Below the pieces are notes generated by a model. It searched no databases and was not told the DNA's origin. It saw only the letters and a list, made by a program, of their open reading frames with translations. The position numbers and the translations under genes are program-made. 64,000 nt of DNA from Fonticella tunisiensis (GTDB taxonomy: Bacteria; Bacillota; Clostridia; Clostridiales; Caloramatoraceae). Where the stretch lies: the NCBI RefSeq assembly GCF_004364155.1, contig NZ_SOAZ01000006.1:1-64000 (forward strand), in the 5' to 3' direction. This document shows, piece by piece, positions 26,567 to 36,398 of this stretch (the first letter of the stretch is position 1; each line of letters opens with the position of its first letter).

Positions 26567-26806
26567 TTAAATATCCTTTGGGACCATGTTGTCTACTTCC
26601 ATAATGAGTTTTTCTATTTCGCTTTCCAGTTTTTTTATTTCATCATCAAGATTTTCAGGTGACACTCCCATATTTTTTAATTCCTTAATAATGTCGTTTT
26701 TTTGATTTTGAAGCTGCTCAAGTTTCGTTTCAGCTTTTATTTTTTTATTCTTTGAAGTTTCTAATCTATCCTTTAGCTCTGATAACTTTGCTTCATAATT
26801 TTTCAT
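26567..26806 (-). CDS. small coiled-coil protein in the split Rad50-like operon
   Basis: About 79 residues are almost wholly charged heptad coiled coil (KLSELKDRLETSKNKKIKAE, then ELKNMGVSPENLDDEIKKLE), with no catalytic motif. ATG 26806 is chosen because AAAGGGG lies 9 bases upstream; ATG 26815 touches that site. Its start overlaps the end of the N-terminal half gene by 14 bases, and its stop lies 4 bases before the C-terminal half gene. It corresponds in position to part of the returning coiled-coil arm of Rad50, made as a separate chain. A bridging role is inferred, not shown. Confidence 0.7.
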   Translation of the reverse strand: MKNYEAKLSELKDRLETSKNKKIKAETKLEQLQNQKNDIIKELKNMGVSPENLDDEIKKLESEIEKLIMEVDNMVPKDI

Positions 26807-28259
26807 ATACTTCATCCCCTTTAAATTCGTTTATTATTTGCTCAATGGTATGTTCTTCTATGGGCGACATGCATACCGGACATTTGCCTATTTTTTTTAG
26901 CAATGCCATATATTCATTGATATCCTCTTTAATCGATTCATTACACGTTTTTATGTTTTTAATTGTAATTTTTTCATCATGTACAATAGCAATATATTTC
27001 TGATACATCTCATACATTTTTTTATATTTTTCGGTCATACTTACAGACTCTGAAAAACTATTCATAGCTTTTTCCATCTGCTCAAACTTTTTTAAATATA
27101 CTTCTCCCTTTGTTATTCTATCACTTAAAGCAGTCATTTCATCTTTTAATTCAACCAGGTTGTTAAACTTTTTGGTATAGATTTCTATCTCATTAGTAAT
27201 AATATTTGCCTTATCTAATGTTGCAAGCTTGTTTAATACACCATATATATTTTCTAGTTCTCTGTTATATTGTGTGATTTTTCTATGATAATCTAATAAT
27301 TTATTATAATGAGAAATCATATTGATTCCATTTAAAAGCTTTAAAGTTCCCTGATCAATAAACCTTGTTTTATGAAGTATAGTTTTCTGATAATCTATGT
27401 CCTGTATAACCATTCCATATCTAGCGTTTAAATCATACAGCATGCCAATTCTTTTAACCTGTGATTCTAATAAAGAAACTGCATTTTCAGCTTTTTCAAT
27501 ACTTTTTAGCTTTTTCAGCATAATTAATGTTTCTTTCTCTTCATTTCGAAGGGTTTCATATTGATCTTTCAAATCCTTTAACTTTTTAATTCTTTCATTT
27601 TTATTTACTAAATCCATTATTATGCGTTCTTTTCTCTCTATTTCCTTTTTTCTATCCTTAAGGTATTCATACTCCTTTAGTTTATCATTTAGCTCATCTA
27701 TGTTTTTATATATTCGTTTCTCATCGCTTTGTAGATTAGATATATCCCTGTTCAATTCTTTTAATGCTTCATCAACAATATGAACTCCTACGAGCCTTCC
27801 AATTGCCTTCGCCTTTATTGAACCAGGCTGGCTTATTAAAAATGGTCCTTCAAGCTGCTCGGATAGGTTTATACTCTGGGCAGAGGATGCATCGATGTAC
27901 ATTCTTAGAATACCATGGGCCTTTAAGATTTCTTCAGGTATTTCATTCCCAAAGCCCTCAAAAACACTTTCTTTTCCTTCACTATTAATAATTTTATAAA
28001 GGTTTTTACTTTTAGTTCTCTCCCGGACTATTGTAGTATTATCGCTTAAAATCAGCGTCACTTTGCAGCTGCTTTCTCCCTGCCTGATAAAATCTGTTCC
28101 CTTGGGTTCATTGTATAATACCCATTTTAGAGCCCTTATTATTGCAGACTTTCCATTATCAGAAGGTCCGCTGATTACGTTAAGCCCATTTTCAAAACTT
28201 ATAAATGAGTTCTTGTGCGATTGAAAATTGATTAGTTCTATGCTTTTAATGTATTTCAT
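26793..28259 (-). CDS. N-terminal half of a split Rad50/SbcC-like ATPase with terminal CPVC hook
   Basis: The 488-aa product begins like SbcC/Rad50 (SIELINFQSHKNSFISF) with Walker A GPSDNGKS at residues 31-38. It has a Q-loop region (LEGPFLISQPGSIKAKAIGRL near 135-155) and then a long coiled coil (about 165-455). Cys460 and Cys463 (KCPVCMSP) match the Rad50 zinc hook CxxC. The protein ends 25 residues after the hook, so the returning coil, signature and Walker B are absent from this chain and are encoded by the next two genes. The start overlaps the stop of the Mre11-like gene by 4 bases (ATGA). Confidence 0.82.
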   Translation of the reverse strand: MKYIKSIELINFQSHKNSFISFENGLNVISGPSDNGKSAIIRALKWVLYNEPKGTDFIRQGESSCKVTLILSDNTTIVRERTKSKNLYKIINSEGKESVFEGFGNEIPEEILKAHGILRMYIDASSAQSINLSEQLEGPFLISQPGSIKAKAIGRLVGVHIVDEALKELNRDISNLQSDEKRIYKNIDELNDKLKEYEYLKDRKKEIERKERIIMDLVNKNERIKKLKDLKDQYETLRNEEKETLIMLKKLKSIEKAENAVSLLESQVKRIGMLYDLNARYGMVIQDIDYQKTILHKTRFIDQGTLKLLNGINMISHYNKLLDYHRKITQYNRELENIYGVLNKLATLDKANIITNEIEIYTKKFNNLVELKDEMTALSDRITKGEVYLKKFEQMEKAMNSFSESVSMTEKYKKMYEMYQKYIAIVHDEKITIKNIKTCNESIKEDINEYMALLKKIGKCPVCMSPIEEHTIEQIINEFKGDEVYEKL

Positions 28260-29248
28260 TTTAACACTTCCCTGCTGGAGAGTATCCTCTGTGACTCTGA
28301 AATTCTTCTTAATGCCTCGTCCTTTATCTCTTTCGGTATATTTTCTCTTAAAGCTATTTCATTTATTATCCTTTGTAGGTTTAGTTCTTCAAAATCTCCG
28401 TATGAGTTGACCTGCTGTATGAAGCGGTTAAGGGTTTGCTGTCTGAACTCTTCACGCCTTAAAATATCCCTGTCCAACACTTCATCTCCAGGTCTTGCAC
28501 AGATAAGCTCCTTAATTGTAAGCTTTATTTCATTTCCAAGTTCAATAATAAGATAGGAGGGGATCCTTTCAACCTCTGAAATAGTGTTGCTTATTCTGGC
28601 AATCGCCCCTGGATTTATAAAATATTTACCATCCATTTTCTTAATCCCAAATCCTGTATGATAATGCCCGCAAAGCGTTATATCTGCCTGTGTTTTATTT
28701 ACAATATCATCAATCAGTGTATAGGGTATGCCCTGAATAAATGGTTTATCCATAAGAAAACCATGTGCCATATGTATTGAATAATCACAATCCCTTTTAT
28801 CGGTTATATATCCCTGCCGCGACTCTGATACATCTATATCATAATAATATGAGCACCCAGTTAACTGAAGAGTAATCCCCTCTTTTTTTAAATATATTTT
28901 CTCACCCCTATAAATCAGTTTAATTATGCCTAAAGTATCTAAAAGGCCTATAATTGTTCTGTTTACAGTATCAGGGTTTTGACCATAAACGTCATGATTT
29001 CCGAGCACAGCATATATAGGTAAAGGCATTGTTTTTAATACACCAAGAAAATCCTTCACAATTGAGAGTGAGACATCTGGCCTGTCAAATAAATCCCCCC
29101 CAAATAGAACATAATCTATGGATTCTTCACTGCATACCTTTGCTATTTCTCCGAACTTTCTTTTTAATGACTCTGTAAAGTTATCTTTTCTTGACTTTGG
29201 ATTATTACCTCTTATGTGTGTATCTGTAAAATATAATAGCTTTATCAT
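28256..29248 (-). CDS. Mre11/SbcD-like metallophosphoesterase nuclease
   Basis: The 330-aa calcineurin-like phosphoesterase has all metal motifs: FTDTHI (residues 7-12), FGGDLFDRPD near 50, LGNHDVYG near 85, AHGF near 165 and CGHYHTG near 193. A C-terminal extension (about 255-330) is helical and could bind the partner ATPase. The order nuclease then ATPase is that of sbcDC operons. It overlaps recX (ATGA, 4 bases) and the ATPase gene (4 bases), so all three are translationally coupled. Likely role: processing of double-strand DNA ends with the ATPase encoded downstream. Confidence 0.85.
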   Translation of the reverse strand: MIKLLYFTDTHIRGNNPKSRKDNFTESLKRKFGEIAKVCSEESIDYVLFGGDLFDRPDVSLSIVKDFLGVLKTMPLPIYAVLGNHDVYGQNPDTVNRTIIGLLDTLGIIKLIYRGEKIYLKKEGITLQLTGCSYYYDIDVSESRQGYITDKRDCDYSIHMAHGFLMDKPFIQGIPYTLIDDIVNKTQADITLCGHYHTGFGIKKMDGKYFINPGAIARISNTISEVERIPSYLIIELGNEIKLTIKELICARPGDEVLDRDILRREEFRQQTLNRFIQQVNSYGDFEELNLQRIINEIALRENIPKEIKDEALRRISESQRILSSREVLK

Positions 29249-29874
29249 ATATCATCACTCTCACTATTTGATAGTATTTCATTCAATACTCGCTTAACTA
29301 AACCATACTCATATCCCTTTGAAATCAGATACCTGCATATTCTCTCTATTCTATCAGGCTTTTCCTTTACCAAATTAAGTTTTTTTAAAGCAAGATTATA
29401 TGCATTTTCATACTCAGTATTTTCATCTATATTGATCATTTGCAACATTTCCCCTGGTATTCCTTTATTTCCTAAATTAAATAATATTTTCTTTTTTCCA
29501 TGCTTCTTAAACCTTTGACTGTTATTTATATATTTTTTAATATATCGGTCATCATTTATGATATCATATATTTTTAACTTTTCTAATACCTTTTCAATGG
29601 TTTTGTTAGAATAATACTTTTGCTCCAACTTTCTTCTCAGTTCAGTTTCTGTATAGTCTCTTCTACCTAACAATTTCAAGCAATAGTTATAGGCCTTAGT
29701 ACCTTCACAGTTTTCAATAAGAAAGTCTAGACTATTTTGATCCAGCTTCACCCCTTCTTTTATATCATATTTAATTATATCTTCAATATCCGCTGAAAAG
29801 GTAAAGTTATTATCGATGTAAATATTGTACCTTTCATCATTTCTCTTTTGCTTTACAATGGAAGTTATAATCAA
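29245..29874 (-). CDS. recX: RecA regulator RecX
   Basis: The 209-aa RecX has tandem three-helix repeats. The family motif CLKLLGRRDYTETELRRKL lies near residue 65-85, and later repeats include YIKKYINNSQRFKKHGKKKI. RecX modulates RecA filaments. TTG 29874 is preferred as start: GAGGTG lies 6 bases upstream. The upstream in-frame ATG 29898 lies inside the recA terminator stem and has no ribosome site. The gene is 49 bases after recA and is coupled to the Mre11-like gene. Confidence 0.88.
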   Translation of the reverse strand: MIITSIVKQKRNDERYNIYIDNNFTFSADIEDIIKYDIKEGVKLDQNSLDFLIENCEGTKAYNYCLKLLGRRDYTETELRRKLEQKYYSNKTIEKVLEKLKIYDIINDDRYIKKYINNSQRFKKHGKKKILFNLGNKGIPGEMLQMINIDENTEYENAYNLALKKLNLVKEKPDRIERICRYLISKGYEYGLVKRVLNEILSNSESDDI

Positions 29875-29892
29875 AATAATCACCTCAAAATA

Positions 29893-29918
29893 AAGCATCC
29901 CTTCCTTTAGGGATGCTT
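29893..29918 (-). terminator. hairpin between recA and recX, probably a partial terminator
   Basis: Arms AAGCATCCC/GGGATGCTT with an 8-base loop follow the recA stop. The T-run is short (TTTATTTTG) and merges with the recX ribosome site, so some read-through into recX is expected. Confidence 0.65.
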
Positions 29919-29922
29919 ATAA

Positions 29923-30948
29923 TTACTCAGCCTGTGCTTCTTCTTTTTTTACTGCTGCTAAAGGCAGATTATACTTTGCCCTTATCTTGTTTTCAATTTC
30001 AAGGGCTATGTGGGGATTTTCCCTTAAAAAGTTTTTGGCATTTTCTCTTCCTTGACCTAACTTCTGTTCGTTATACGAAAACCATGATCCACTTTTTTGA
30101 ACTATATCGTTATTAACTGCGACATCTAATATGTTGCCTTCCTTAGAAATACCCTCACCATACATTATATCAAATTCAGCAACCTTGAAAGGAGGAGCAA
30201 CTTTATTTTTTACAACCTTTACCCTTGTTCTGCTTCCAAGAACATCTTCTCCCTGCTTTATCGAGTCCACTTTTCTAACATCAAGCCTTACTGATGCATA
30301 GAATTTTAACGCCCTTCCACCAGGGGTAGTTTCAGGATTACCAAACATAACGCCAACCTTTTCACGAAGCTGATTGATAAATATGGCTACACATTTTGAT
30401 TTGTTAATAGCTCCTGCAAGCTTTCTGAGGGCCTGTGACATTAATCGTGCCTGAAGCCCAACATGGGCATCTCCCATTTCTCCTTCAATTTCTGCCTTAG
30501 GTACCAGAGCAGCAACTGAGTCAATTACGATAACATCTATGGCACCTGATCTTACAAGTGCTTCTGCTATTTCAAGTGCCTGTTCACCGGTATCCGGCTG
30601 CGAAACAACAAGGTTTTCGATATCTACGCCAAGCTTTTTCGCATAAACAGGGTCCAGGGCATGCTCAGCATCCACAAAGGCTGCTGCACCTCCATTTTTT
30701 TGTGCCTCTGCTATAATGTGAAGAGCAACTGTCGTTTTACCCGAAGACTCAGGTCCGAATATTTCGACGATTCTTCCTCTAGGTACTCCACCTATGCCGA
30801 GAGCTATATCCAAATCTAAAGAACCGCTCGATATTGCCTCTACATTCAATTTTGAATCTTCACCAAGCTTCATTATTGAACCTTTTCCAAACTGTTTTTC
30901 TATCTGGCCAAGCGCTAATTCAAGTGCCTTTTGTTTTTCAATATTCAT
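29923..30948 (-). CDS. recA: recombinase RecA
   Basis: The 341-aa strand-exchange and LexA co-protease protein has Walker A GPESSGKT near residue 66, [13 protein letters not shown] (Walker B) near 140, the L1/L2 DNA-binding loops (region of [20 protein letters not shown] and [14 protein letters not shown]) and a short acidic C-terminus (KKEEAQAE). AAAGGATG precedes the ATG. An SOS box lies between promoter and gene. recX and the Mre11/Rad50-like set follow in the same direction. Confidence 0.98.
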   Translation of the reverse strand: MNIEKQKALELALGQIEKQFGKGSIMKLGEDSKLNVEAISSGSLDLDIALGIGGVPRGRIVEIFGPESSGKTTVALHIIAEAQKNGGAAAFVDAEHALDPVYAKKLGVDIENLVVSQPDTGEQALEIAEALVRSGAIDVIVIDSVAALVPKAEIEGEMGDAHVGLQARLMSQALRKLAGAINKSKCVAIFINQLREKVGVMFGNPETTPGGRALKFYASVRLDVRKVDSIKQGEDVLGSRTRVKVVKNKVAPPFKVAEFDIMYGEGISKEGNILDVAVNNDIVQKSGSWFSYNEQKLGQGRENAKNFLRENPHIALEIENKIRAKYNLPLAAVKKEEAQAE

Positions 30949-30969
30949 AATATCATCCTTTCTCGTTTC

Positions 30970-30983
30970 CGAACATTTGTTCT
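30970..30983. promoter_or_regulatory. SOS box of recA
   Basis: CGAACATTTGTTCT (AGAACAAATGTTCG on the minus strand, identical to SOS box 2 of yneA) lies just downstream of the recA -10 box and 22 bases upstream of the start codon. Confidence 0.9.
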
Positions 30984-30989
30984 TATAGT

Positions 30990-31018
30990 ATTATATTATA
31001 TATAAAATATTTGGTCAA
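30990..31018 (-). promoter_or_regulatory. recA promoter (sigma-A)
   Basis: On the minus strand TTGACC (31013-31018) and TATAAT (30990-30995) are separated by 17 bases, with the SOS box immediately downstream. Confidence 0.85.
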
Positions 31019-31087
31019 TATGAATGTTTATGTTTTTTTATTTGGTTCATTGTAAAATTAAATGCAACAGATAGAATAAAAAAATAA

Positions 31088-31935
<848 letters not shown>

Positions 31936-31955
31936 TAAAATAATATATAAAAATA

Positions 31956-31977
31956 CCCCATGGCAGGGGCCATGAGG
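31956..31977 (-). terminator. terminator of pgsA
   Basis: On the minus strand CCTCATGGC and GCCATGGGG pair with one internal mismatch around a short loop, followed by TATTTTTATA. Confidence 0.65.
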
Positions 31978-31983
31978 TTATTT

Positions 31984-32502
31984 CTATTCCCGGGGATTCA
32001 AGAGCTTTTTGTTTTTTATTATATAATCAACACCGGATATTATAGTTATTATAACAGCGAGTGATATTAGTACATCATTATAGGGAAGCTCCATTAATGC
32101 TGCAACTATTGCAATAATTTGAGTTACTGTTTTTAATTTTCCCCACTTGCTTGCTGCAATAACAACACCTTCAGAAGCCGCTATTGCTCTTAGACCCGTT
32201 ATAGCGAATTCTCGGGCTACTATAATCATAACTACCCATGTTGGAAGTTTCTTCATTTCCACCATCGAAATAAGGGCAGCAGTTACAATTAACTTATCAG
32301 CAAGGGGGTCCATAAATTTTCCAAACCTGGTTATTTGATTTTTGCTTCGAGCGATATAACCATCAAGGGTATCTGTAAGGGCTGCTATAATAAAAACCGC
32401 TGTAGCAATATAGTTACCATATTTCACTTTTATCGCTATTATAAACAAAAATATTGGCACTAAAAAAATTCTAAGTATTGTTAACTTATTTGCAAGGTTC
32501 AT
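31984..32502 (-). CDS. pgsA: CDP-diacylglycerol--glycerol-3-phosphate 3-phosphatidyltransferase
   Basis: The 172-aa integral membrane enzyme makes phosphatidylglycerophosphate. The CDP-alcohol phosphotransferase motif D-G-x2-A-R-x8-G-x3-D-x3-D is complete (DGYIARSKNQITRFGKFMDP then LAD, near residues 47-68). About five membrane helices follow the family topology. Its start overlaps the end of rimO by 17 bases. In Bacillus and clostridia it commonly precedes recA; here the broken IS30 copy lies between them. Confidence 0.93.
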   Translation of the reverse strand: MNLANKLTILRIFLVPIFLFIIAIKVKYGNYIATAVFIIAALTDTLDGYIARSKNQITRFGKFMDPLADKLIVTAALISMVEMKKLPTWVVMIIVAREFAITGLRAIAASEGVVIAASKWGKLKTVTQIIAIVAALMELPYNDVLISLAVIITIISGVDYIIKNKKLLNPRE

Positions 32503-33829
32503 TTTGTATCTCTCCTATTAAATCGTAAGTGTAAGCCTTGGTTATTTTTACTCTAACAATATCGCCTTTTTTAAGTTCATTAATATTGTTGTTGATATAA
32601 ACCTCCTGATCAATTTCAGGTGCATCTCCGTATGTTCTTCCATAATATTGCCCTTCGTTGTTCATACCATCTATTATAACATTTAATACATTGTTAGTTA
32701 AATCCCTATTTTTATTTAACGATATTGTACTTTGAAGCTTCATTAGTACTTCCCTTCTCTTCTGTTTAATTTCTTCCGAGATCTGATCTTCCATTTCAGC
32801 AGCTTCGGTATCCTCCTCTGCAGAATAGGTGAATATACCTACTCTGTCTAATTTATACTCCTGTAAGAAATTTTTTAATTCATTGAAATCTTCCTCAGTT
32901 TCTCCTGGAAAACCTACGATAATGGAGGTTCTAATAACTGCATCTGGAATTTCCCTTCTGATCTTCTCAATTAGATTAATAATTTTTTCCTTTCTGCTCT
33001 TTCTTTTCATCTTCTTCAATATTTTATCACTTACATGCTGAAGAGGTATATCAAAATAGTGGCAGACTTTTTTACTCATCTTTATGATCTCAATCAGTTC
33101 ATCGGTTATCTCTTCCGGATAAGTATACATTATCCTTATCCATTCAATTCCTTCAACTTCTTCAACCCTTTTAACGAGCTCTGATAGCATCTTTTTCCTA
33201 TAAATATCAACGCCATACATAGTTGTATCCTGTGCAACAAGTATTATTTCCTTTACACCTTTTTCTGCAAGAATCTTTACCTCCTGTACAATACTTTCGA
33301 TTTTCCTGCTTCTAAAACTTCCTCTTAGCTTAGGTATTATACAGTAGCTGCAATTATTATTACAACCCTCTGCTATCTTTACATACGCATAGTGCTGAGG
33401 TGTACTGATAATTCTTTCTTCAAAATCCAGATCAAAATTTATATCATCTGCTTTTACAATGCCTTTTTTACCAGAAAGAACATTATCAATTATATCGCAT
33501 ATTTCTCTGTAGCTTCCTGTTCCTACAACAGCATCGATTTCCGGTATCTCTTTAATGAGTTCTTCCTTATATCTTTCTGCCATACATCCAGTTGCGATTA
33601 CACACTTGCATCTGCCCGTACCCTTATGCTGTGACATTTCCAGGATGGTTTCAATAGATTCCATTTTTGCAGATTCGATGAACCCACATGTATTTACAAT
33701 TATAATATCAGCATCCCTTTCATTGTTTACAATTCTGTACCCCTTCTTTGATAGTTTGGAAAGCATTATTTCTGCATCCACTCTATTTTTATCACATCCA
33801 AGCGAAATCATTCCTACATTTAATCCCAT
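32486..33829 (-). CDS. rimO: ribosomal protein S12 methylthiotransferase RimO
   Basis: The 447-aa MiaB-family radical-SAM enzyme methylthiolates Asp of ribosomal protein S12. The N-terminal domain starts MGLNVGMISLGCDKNRVDAE, with RimO-typical NTCGFIESA and ATGCMAERY. The radical-SAM cluster motif is GCNNNCSYC near residue 145, and a TRAM domain closes the protein. ATG 33829 follows AGGAGG at 7 bases; the in-frame start at 33847 precedes that site. It is distinct from miaB at 6853 by these RimO motifs. Confidence 0.95.
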   Translation of the reverse strand: MGLNVGMISLGCDKNRVDAEIMLSKLSKKGYRIVNNERDADIIIVNTCGFIESAKMESIETILEMSQHKGTGRCKCVIATGCMAERYKEELIKEIPEIDAVVGTGSYREICDIIDNVLSGKKGIVKADDINFDLDFEERIISTPQHYAYVKIAEGCNNNCSYCIIPKLRGSFRSRKIESIVQEVKILAEKGVKEIILVAQDTTMYGVDIYRKKMLSELVKRVEEVEGIEWIRIMYTYPEEITDELIEIIKMSKKVCHYFDIPLQHVSDKILKKMKRKSRKEKIINLIEKIRREIPDAVIRTSIIVGFPGETEEDFNELKNFLQEYKLDRVGIFTYSAEEDTEAAEMEDQISEEIKQKRREVLMKLQSTISLNKNRDLTNNVLNVIIDGMNNEGQYYGRTYGDAPEIDQEVYINNNINELKKGDIVRVKITKAYTYDLIGEIQNEPCK

Positions 33830-34020
33830 GTCAATACCTCCTACCACGATTTCCCGGGCAATTATCTACTGTATTTCAATATTATTTTTAGATATCTGCA
33901 TATAACATAATATTTCACTAAATATCTTTATTTTACAGACCTTTTTATTTTATGACAAACATATCTTTAATCATACATATCATATCATAACAAATTTGAT
34001 ATAATACGACAATATAAAAT

Positions 34021-34044
34021 AGAGCAAAAGAAACCTTTTGCCCT
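34021..34044 (-). terminator. terminator of ftsK
   Basis: 10-base arms (AGAGCAAAAG / CTTTTGCCCT, one G-U) with a 4-base loop overlap the ftsK stop; on the minus strand TATTTTATAT follows. Confidence 0.75.
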
Positions 34045-36301
34045 ATAAACTATCATCAATCTCGCTCTTTTTCATTATTACCTGTCTTGGCTTGCTTCCC
34101 TCCTGAGGTCCTACAATGCCCCTAAGTTCCATTTCTTCAATCAGCCTTGCCGCCCTATTAAATCCTATTCGAAGCCTTCTTTGAAGCATAGATGCGGAAA
34201 CCTGGCCGTAATCAATGGCTATATTTATGGCTTCAGGCAGTAATTCATCAGTCTCTCTGTCAATTTCAGATAAATCGGATTTATTTTCAATTTCCTCAAT
34301 TATTTCGCTATCGTAGGTAGTACTTGTGGACTGCTTTAGAAATTCTACAACTTTCTCCACTTCTTTTTCAGATATAAACGCTCCCTGTATCCTGATGGGC
34401 TTACTTTCACCAATGGGCATAAACAGCATATCACCTTTACCAAGCAGCTTTTCGGCCCCTGACATATCAAGTATAGTTCTTGAATCTATCTGGCTGGAAA
34501 CAGCAAAGGAAATTCTAGAAGGTATATTAGCCTTAATTACACCTGTTATAACGTCTACAGATGGTCTCTGGGTTGCAATAACAAGATGCATTCCTGCCGC
34601 CCTTGCCATTTGCGCGAGCCTGCATACTGCATCTTCAACATCGTTTGGTGCAACCATCATAAGGTCTGCAAGCTCATCTATAATGATCACAATCTGAGGA
34701 AGCCTCTTTTCAGGATCCTTGGATTCCATCAGGCTATTGTAACTTTCTATATTTCTCACATTGTTATCTGCAAACAGCTTATATCTTTGTGTCATCTCAT
34801 TTACAGCCCAGTAAAGAGCTGACGCAGCCTTCTTAGGATCAGTAACAACAGGTATAAGAAGGTGAGGAATGCCGTTATAAACAGAAAGTTCAACAACTTT
34901 TGGATCTATCATAAGAAGCCTGACTTCTGCAGGAGAGGCTTTATATATTAAGCTTATTATGAGGGTATTTATACATACGCTTTTTCCAGAGCCTGTAGCC
35001 CCTGCAATAAGAAGATGAGGCATCTTAGACAAATCAGTAACTATACATCTTCCACCTATATCCTTTCCAAGGGCAAATGCAAGTTTTGAATTGAATTCCA
35101 TAAACTCATTGGATTCTATAACTTCCCTTAAAGTTACGGGCACCACCTCTTTATTCGGTACCTCTATGCCGACGGCTGCCTTTCCAGGTATGGGCGCCTC
35201 TATTCTTACGGAAGGTGCTGCAAGATTTAGAGCAATGTCGTCTGCAAGATTTACTATTCTGCTTACCTTTACTCCTGGGCTTGGATGAAGTTCATATCTT
35301 GTTACAGATGGCCCTCTGCTGACCTGTACAACCTTTGCATCCACACTAAAGCTTTGAAGCGTGTCTTCAAGTATTCTTGCGTTATTTAATAAATCCTTTT
35401 TATCCTGAGAATTGGATATATTTTTATTTTCATTCAATAAGTTAATATCTGGATAAACATATTCGACATTTCTCGACTCATTTCTGTTTTTAATTATTTC
35501 ATCCTCAATATCATCACTTTCCGTTTCTTTCTTTCTATTATATTGTTTATACTTATCCTTATCGTTATCTTTATTCGATTGTTCAAGCTTTAAATAATCT
35601 AGAACCTTTATCTTTCTATCTATCTTTTCGATGTTCTCTTCATACATCTTTCTGTCCTCTTCAGCGGCAGCTTCTACAGAATTGTTTATAACAGGATTGC
35701 TATCATCGATTAATATTTTTCTTTGTTTTTTATTTATTTTTAAATCTTTTAATCTACCAAGGACCAAATTAGCAATTTCACCAATTGAAACCTCTAATGC
35801 TAGTACAACAAGTATTAATCCAGCACAAACCAATACTATATACGATCCAATCCTGCCGAAAATATATAGAAGAGGTATGTTTACAAGCTCACTAATTATT
35901 CCCCCTCCTCTTGAATTAAGCCCCAGTTTGAATGATTCCTCAAGCCTATCTATCAATCCACGGTTTATGTTTGAATATGAAAAAGTATTGTTTATTAAAA
36001 GCATCAAGTCGTATATAATTCCTACAATAGACATAAACCTCTGACTTATTTTTATGACTCCTTTATTTATAACAAGTGCACTTCCTATTATAAAAACAAA
36101 AATGGGAAATAAATATGCCCCAATCCCCAATAGGCCTAAAAAAAACTCTCTAAAGAACATGCCAGCGATTCCAGAGGGCTTAATATATATACTTAAACCA
36201 ATAAGGAAGGATAAGGCTACTAAAACGATCCCATAAATTTCATTTTTATAGCTGCTTTTACTATTACCTTTACTGCGTAACTTTTTATTTCGTCTTGCCA
36301 T
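34043..36301 (-). CDS. ftsK: DNA translocase FtsK/SpoIIIE
   Basis: The 752-aa product has a basic N-terminus, about four membrane helices (residues 20-180), a charged linker and a RecA-like motor with Walker A GATGSGKS near residue 435 and IVIIIDELADLMM. A C-terminal gamma winged helix (QVSASMLQRRLRIGFNRAARLIEEME) reads SRS/KOPS-type sequences. It pumps DNA through the division or sporulation septum. Whether it acts as vegetative FtsK or SpoIIIE cannot be told here. ATG 36301 follows GGGTGGTG; an upstream TTG at 36316 is less likely. Confidence 0.94.
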   Translation of the reverse strand: MARRNKKLRSKGNSKSSYKNEIYGIVLVALSFLIGLSIYIKPSGIAGMFFREFFLGLLGIGAYLFPIFVFIIGSALVINKGVIKISQRFMSIVGIIYDLMLLINNTFSYSNINRGLIDRLEESFKLGLNSRGGGIISELVNIPLLYIFGRIGSYIVLVCAGLILVVLALEVSIGEIANLVLGRLKDLKINKKQRKILIDDSNPVINNSVEAAAEEDRKMYEENIEKIDRKIKVLDYLKLEQSNKDNDKDKYKQYNRKKETESDDIEDEIIKNRNESRNVEYVYPDINLLNENKNISNSQDKKDLLNNARILEDTLQSFSVDAKVVQVSRGPSVTRYELHPSPGVKVSRIVNLADDIALNLAAPSVRIEAPIPGKAAVGIEVPNKEVVPVTLREVIESNEFMEFNSKLAFALGKDIGGRCIVTDLSKMPHLLIAGATGSGKSVCINTLIISLIYKASPAEVRLLMIDPKVVELSVYNGIPHLLIPVVTDPKKAASALYWAVNEMTQRYKLFADNNVRNIESYNSLMESKDPEKRLPQIVIIIDELADLMMVAPNDVEDAVCRLAQMARAAGMHLVIATQRPSVDVITGVIKANIPSRISFAVSSQIDSRTILDMSGAEKLLGKGDMLFMPIGESKPIRIQGAFISEKEVEKVVEFLKQSTSTTYDSEIIEEIENKSDLSEIDRETDELLPEAINIAIDYGQVSASMLQRRLRIGFNRAARLIEEMELRGIVGPQEGSKPRQVIMKKSEIDDSL

Positions 36302-36398
36302 TATATCACCACCCAATATATTATTCTATACCGCCTGAAATTTCCCTTCAAACGTTGTTAATCATTGTTATTATATTTAAAATAAAAAGCAAATGCAA

